A DNA stretch of 46,743 nt, taken from the NCBI GenBank assembly GCA_033557685.1, contig JAWQRN010000043.1, positions 1 to 46,743 of the forward strand. The letters run 5' to 3'. This DNA is from Sperchopsis tessellata. Taxonomy: Eukaryota; Arthropoda; Insecta; Coleoptera; Hydrophilidae. This document shows, in pieces, positions 43,516-46,743 of this stretch (its first letter is position 1; every line of letters begins with the position of its first letter). A model generated the notes under the pieces. The model ran no database searches and had not been told where the DNA came from. It saw only the letters and a program-made list of their open reading frames with translations. The position numbers and the translations under genes are program-made.

Positions 43516-45305
43516 ATTTCGTTTTTTATTTTGTTGTTTCATGTAATTTAAAACATTACTCCTACAATTTCTTTTGTATAACAGAATTTTGAATCTTTGT
43601 GAAATATAACTACAAATTTTAATTAAATAAAAAATATGGAAGATTATTTTTAGAACATTTATTATTTACACCCACACTGTAAAAAGTAATCAATATTAAG
43701 TTAATTCTGTTACTCATAGCTTAGCCATTTTATATGTAAAATCGATGGTTATTATTTAGGTAAGCGCTATTAACATTATATTTCCTTATGTTGAGTGATA
43801 GGATAAGGAAGTATAGTAATGAGTTCTAATTTATAATATAACTATATTATAGTCAAAAGTAAATCGCAGAATTAGTATGTTATTATTTTTTAAATCTGAT
43901 ACAGAAATGTGATAAAATAACACAGTGTAATAGGAAAACAACCTGTAAAGTCGTTCTGTTACATAAAACATTTTATTGTAGTCTACACAGCATTGTAGTG
44001 TGATTCTTATGTAATAAAAAAAGAATGAATTAAAAATATTTTGTATAGGGTTCATAATTTTTAATACTTTGTGCTTATAACATGGTTTCTTATTCCAAAA
44101 TATTCAAAGAATTGTTACCAAAAACTATAGATGTGCGCAGGTTTATGTAATTGTAAATGTTTTTAAACAATTAATTAAGTTTTTAAGATAAATGAATATA
44201 ATTTACCATATTTCTGTATCTTTTTATGAGGCATTTTTCATCAGTGATCATTTTTTTTTTAATTTTAAAACTAATTTTTCTGTTAAAGTTGAAAGTTTCT
44301 TTATTTGTGTTCTAAGTCATTATTGCAATTAAAAACTCAATTAGAAATGTTTGCTTGGGTAATTGTGTAACTTACAAATACTTATGCTTTTCGTATTTGA
44401 AGTACTAATATTTCCATACAATTATAATCGAAAAATTCATTTTTATCGTTTATTTGATTCTAGGTTATATATTTAAAAATATGTCATAATATATAATTTA
44501 GTTTTAATTTAATATAATCAGAATTGTTATTAAGTGCACATCATTTAGTAGATTTTTATTTATTTTTCACTTTTTGTAAAAAATAGCACCATAGTAATTT
44601 AGGAGATACATTTGTTATTATATTTTAATTTTTAACATATTTTTTATAATTTGTTTGATTTGCAATAAACTGTGGAATAATATAGTTTATTGTTTCTATT
44701 AGCTTATCCCAATTGAAGGCTTGGTGGAATAATCAGCTAAACGCCAAATAGGTACAAAAATTAATTAGTGCCAAATCAAGAAGAATACTGAAAATGGCAA
44801 ATATCTGATTTTTACAGATTTGATGTGTAGCCAGGTTAATGCACCAAGCTCTTCATTTACACATCCATAATATCATTTCATCAGCATAATAAACCTGGCC
44901 AACTTGTTAGGGCTGCTGTGGTAAGTACCAAATAAATAAAATTTGAAGAGGTTGTAAGAAATGTTTGTGACTAATTTTTAGATTTTTTAGAAACAAATTT
45001 TCATTAGTACAAAATGAAATTTGCAGTATAGCAAATTTTATCAGTCAAGTTAAAAACTGACAAGTGAAAATATTAAACTTTCTAGTATTCCCTAGTATCT
45101 TGTTTCATACTAGGTAGATAGTGTTTCGTTATTTTTTAGACAGTTCAGAGTTAGATATGTGAATTCTATTTCAAGAGTCAGTTGATACAAAACCATACAC
45201 CAAACTATGATCCCAGTTTTATAATCAAGTTGTCTCCATGAAATTTTGTTTAACATAGTTTAACGTTTTTTTGGTCACATTTAAAGTGTATTTATTTTTA
45301 CGTAG
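43516..45305. other. Intergenic, nothing recognised
   Basis: Very AT-rich. A 74-codon minus-strand ORF at 43831-44055 has no motif. No repeats or gene signals that I can support. Confidence 0.45.
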
Positions 45306-45314
45306 TTTACAATA

Positions 45315-45900
45315 TACGGGTTGGCCCATAAGTCGCTTTACCATTTAAAAAATTTCATGATTTTAAAAATTTGTCCCCTGAAAATTTATTATAGAAAAAT
45401 TCACGACAGTTTTATTTCGAAATTAAACGCTCCATTGTTCTAATACAGAGCATATCTCAATTTTCATGTCAAAAAACCACCCATATTTTATGTTGATGGA
45501 TGATTATTGGTGCCCCAAAACCTTGTATCCTGCTTATTTATAGTCATTTAAGTGAAAATAGGCTTCATCTCTCATGATTAGATTGAGAATAAAGTTGACT
45601 TCTCTAGCCATCTCTTGAATCCGGACTGCATAATTTAGCAATTGCTAAAGTTTTTCTGCTTTAATTCATGAAATAATTTCAACTTGTGTGGGTATAAGTG
45701 TAAATATGTTTATATAAAATCGCGAGAACATCTTGGAGTGGAGCGGAGGTTCCAAGTTCTTCCCGAATACTCTGCTGCATATACTCATTATTTTGCTGCA
45801 TATGTACTGAACATGATCTTCCGGCTCGTGGCAAATCATTAACAGACCCCTGTTGCTGAAAACGTTTTTATTTTTCCATCTTTACCTTAGACTATGCGGG
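45315..45900 (-). pseudogene. mariner-like transposase fragment (N-terminal half)
   Basis: On the minus strand, across frames: QQSIREELGTSAPLQDVLAI (about 45720-45780), HLYPHKLKLFHELK-like sequence with KTLAIAKLCSPDS in another frame, YAVRIQEMAREVNFILNLIM (about 45570-45630), RDEAYFHLNDY (about 45545-45570) and RFWG.NNHPS. The D-E-A-Y/H-F-H-L block is the first catalytic Asp region of the insect mariner-related family whose catalytic half is seen at 35.1 kb. At 45318 the sequence begins GGGTTGGCCCATAAGT, a typical mariner terminal motif, so this is probably the 3' end of the copy. Confidence 0.65.
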
Positions 45901-46743
45901 TTCCAATCTAAATTTATCTTAGGAATACAACGTCTGATTTGCACCGCGAATAACCAATTCATCCTCACTTGATCGACTCCAGTTCTTCTCAAGACCTCCT
46001 CGTTGGTGATATAATCGGACCATTTCAAATTCATTATATACCTGAGATATTGTTTGTAACTTTTTCATCGTATTGTTGGTTTACTTCCATGTTTCCAACC
46101 CATATGGACTTCACATTTGTATTAAATATGCTCAGCTTGGTTGTTTTGGTGTTGAGATTTCCATAAGTTCCTTAGAATTCCAAAGGCCTGTGATGCCTTA
46201 ATAATTCGCATTTCTATATTCTTATCATAACCACCGGTCTTACTGGTAATACTACCCAGATAACATAACTGAGAAATTTCATGTATTTGAATTCTTTCAC
46301 AGACAACTGCTATTGTGTTTTGTGTGTTTACCTTTAGACTCGTTCTCCCAATTTCAACTAAAATATTATATTTTGCTTGTATGTCACTATGAATGTGGGA
46401 TATTACGAAGATGTCATTTTGTAGTCCAATTCTTCGAGCCTACTTTGTAGTTCCCATTGAACCCCTCTTTGAGTATTTGTTATTCTCTTCATAACATAAT
46501 GAAGGGTAATTGTGAACAGGATGGGAAACAGGCTACACCCCTACTTAACCCCAGTTGTTATTTCTATTTTATCTGATAGGCGACCTTTGTGAATGACTAT
46601 AGCTAGCAGTCTTTGTACGTACGTCTCTTTTATAAGGTTAATAAGTTTGGTTGGCATAAGAATTTGTTTCAGCACCATCCACAGAAAGTCTTTTTAAAAT
46701 TGATGTTCGGCATGTATAGCCATTCAACAGATTGTTTCACTAT
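45885..46743 (-). mobile_element. RTE-like LINE fragment, runs off the right edge
   Basis: The minus strand gives LIKETYVQRLLAIVIHKGRL then SDKIEITTGVKQGCSLFPIL (about 46530-46640), the RT block before the catalytic box, then QRGVQWELQSRLEELD, LGSITSKTGGYDKNIEMRII (about 46200-46260), FNTNVKSIWVG and, at its left end, ELVIRGANQTLY with FRLEPA where RTE elements have a W.GH.LR....R.AL.W.P block. Frameshifted. The 5' part lies outside the window. It is a separate copy from that at 41.7-43.5 kb. Confidence 0.72.

Noticed and set aside
1..46743. CRISPR arrays, bacterial operons or phage genes
   Set aside because: No regularly spaced direct repeats of the right size, no ribosome-binding-site/operon structure, and introns plus insect-type transposons show eukaryotic nuclear DNA.

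Overview
The window looks like nuclear DNA of an arthropod, most likely an insect with a large, repeat-rich genome. It is AT-rich, has spliced genes with GT..AG introns, and is packed with decayed transposable elements of typically insect families (Penelope-like, RTE and Jockey/CR1-type LINEs, Tc1/mariner, Tigger/pogo, piggyBac). The order cannot be decided from the sequence. There is no prokaryotic-style operon, CRISPR array, rRNA or tRNA gene that I can support.

Only two host protein genes are well supported. The first is the 3' end of TGS1 (trimethylguanosine synthase, the snRNA/snoRNA cap hypermethylase). Its last two exons are at 1011-1441 and 3767-3877, and the 2.3-kb intron between them holds a dead Tc1-like element that itself contains a TTAA-flanked foldback MITE. 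The second is a C2H2 zinc-finger gene with 11 fingers and a conserved-looking tail, uninterrupted for 433 codons at 22968-24269.

Region by region: 1-4.1 kb TGS1; 4.1-7.5 kb noncoding with small unassigned ORFs; 7.5-11.2 kb a frameshifted but nearly full-length plus-strand LINE; 11.4-13.5 kb two Penelope-like (PLE) 3' ends arranged head to head; 13.5-15.8 kb nothing; 15.8-18.1 kb a minus-strand integrase element (KRBA2-like) and a piggyBac N-terminal fragment; 19.0-19.3 kb a mariner fragment; 19.5-21.9 kb a third PLE with RT domain and an inverted 5' piece; 23-24.3 kb the zinc-finger gene; 24.5-25.4 kb a long MITE; 25.6-26.0 kb a Gypsy integrase scrap; 26.7-27.6 kb a LINE 3' end; 29.7-32.6 kb a LINE split by a Tigger transposase; 32.7-34.3 kb a piggyBac; 35.1-35.7 kb a mariner-like scrap; 37.4-37.8 kb a MITE; 38.3-40.6 kb a long-TIR element enclosing a plant-type (DD39D) mariner; 41.2-41.5 kb two hairpin structures; 41.7-43.5 kb an RTE LINE; 45.3-46.7 kb a mariner-like scrap and a second RTE-like LINE running off the window.

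The most interesting signals are RNA-level and structural. The pseudo-LTRs of the PLEs carry a hammerhead-ribozyme-like core in which the expected C3...G8 pair is replaced by U3...A8 in at least three copies. A foldback element at 41.2 kb carries a related core in both arms. A mariner transposase with the D..39..D spacing of plant mariners sits between TIRs in this animal DNA. From about 15.8 kb rightward nearly all recognisable coding remnants of transposons lie on the minus strand, the main exception being the PLE at 19.9-21.5 kb.
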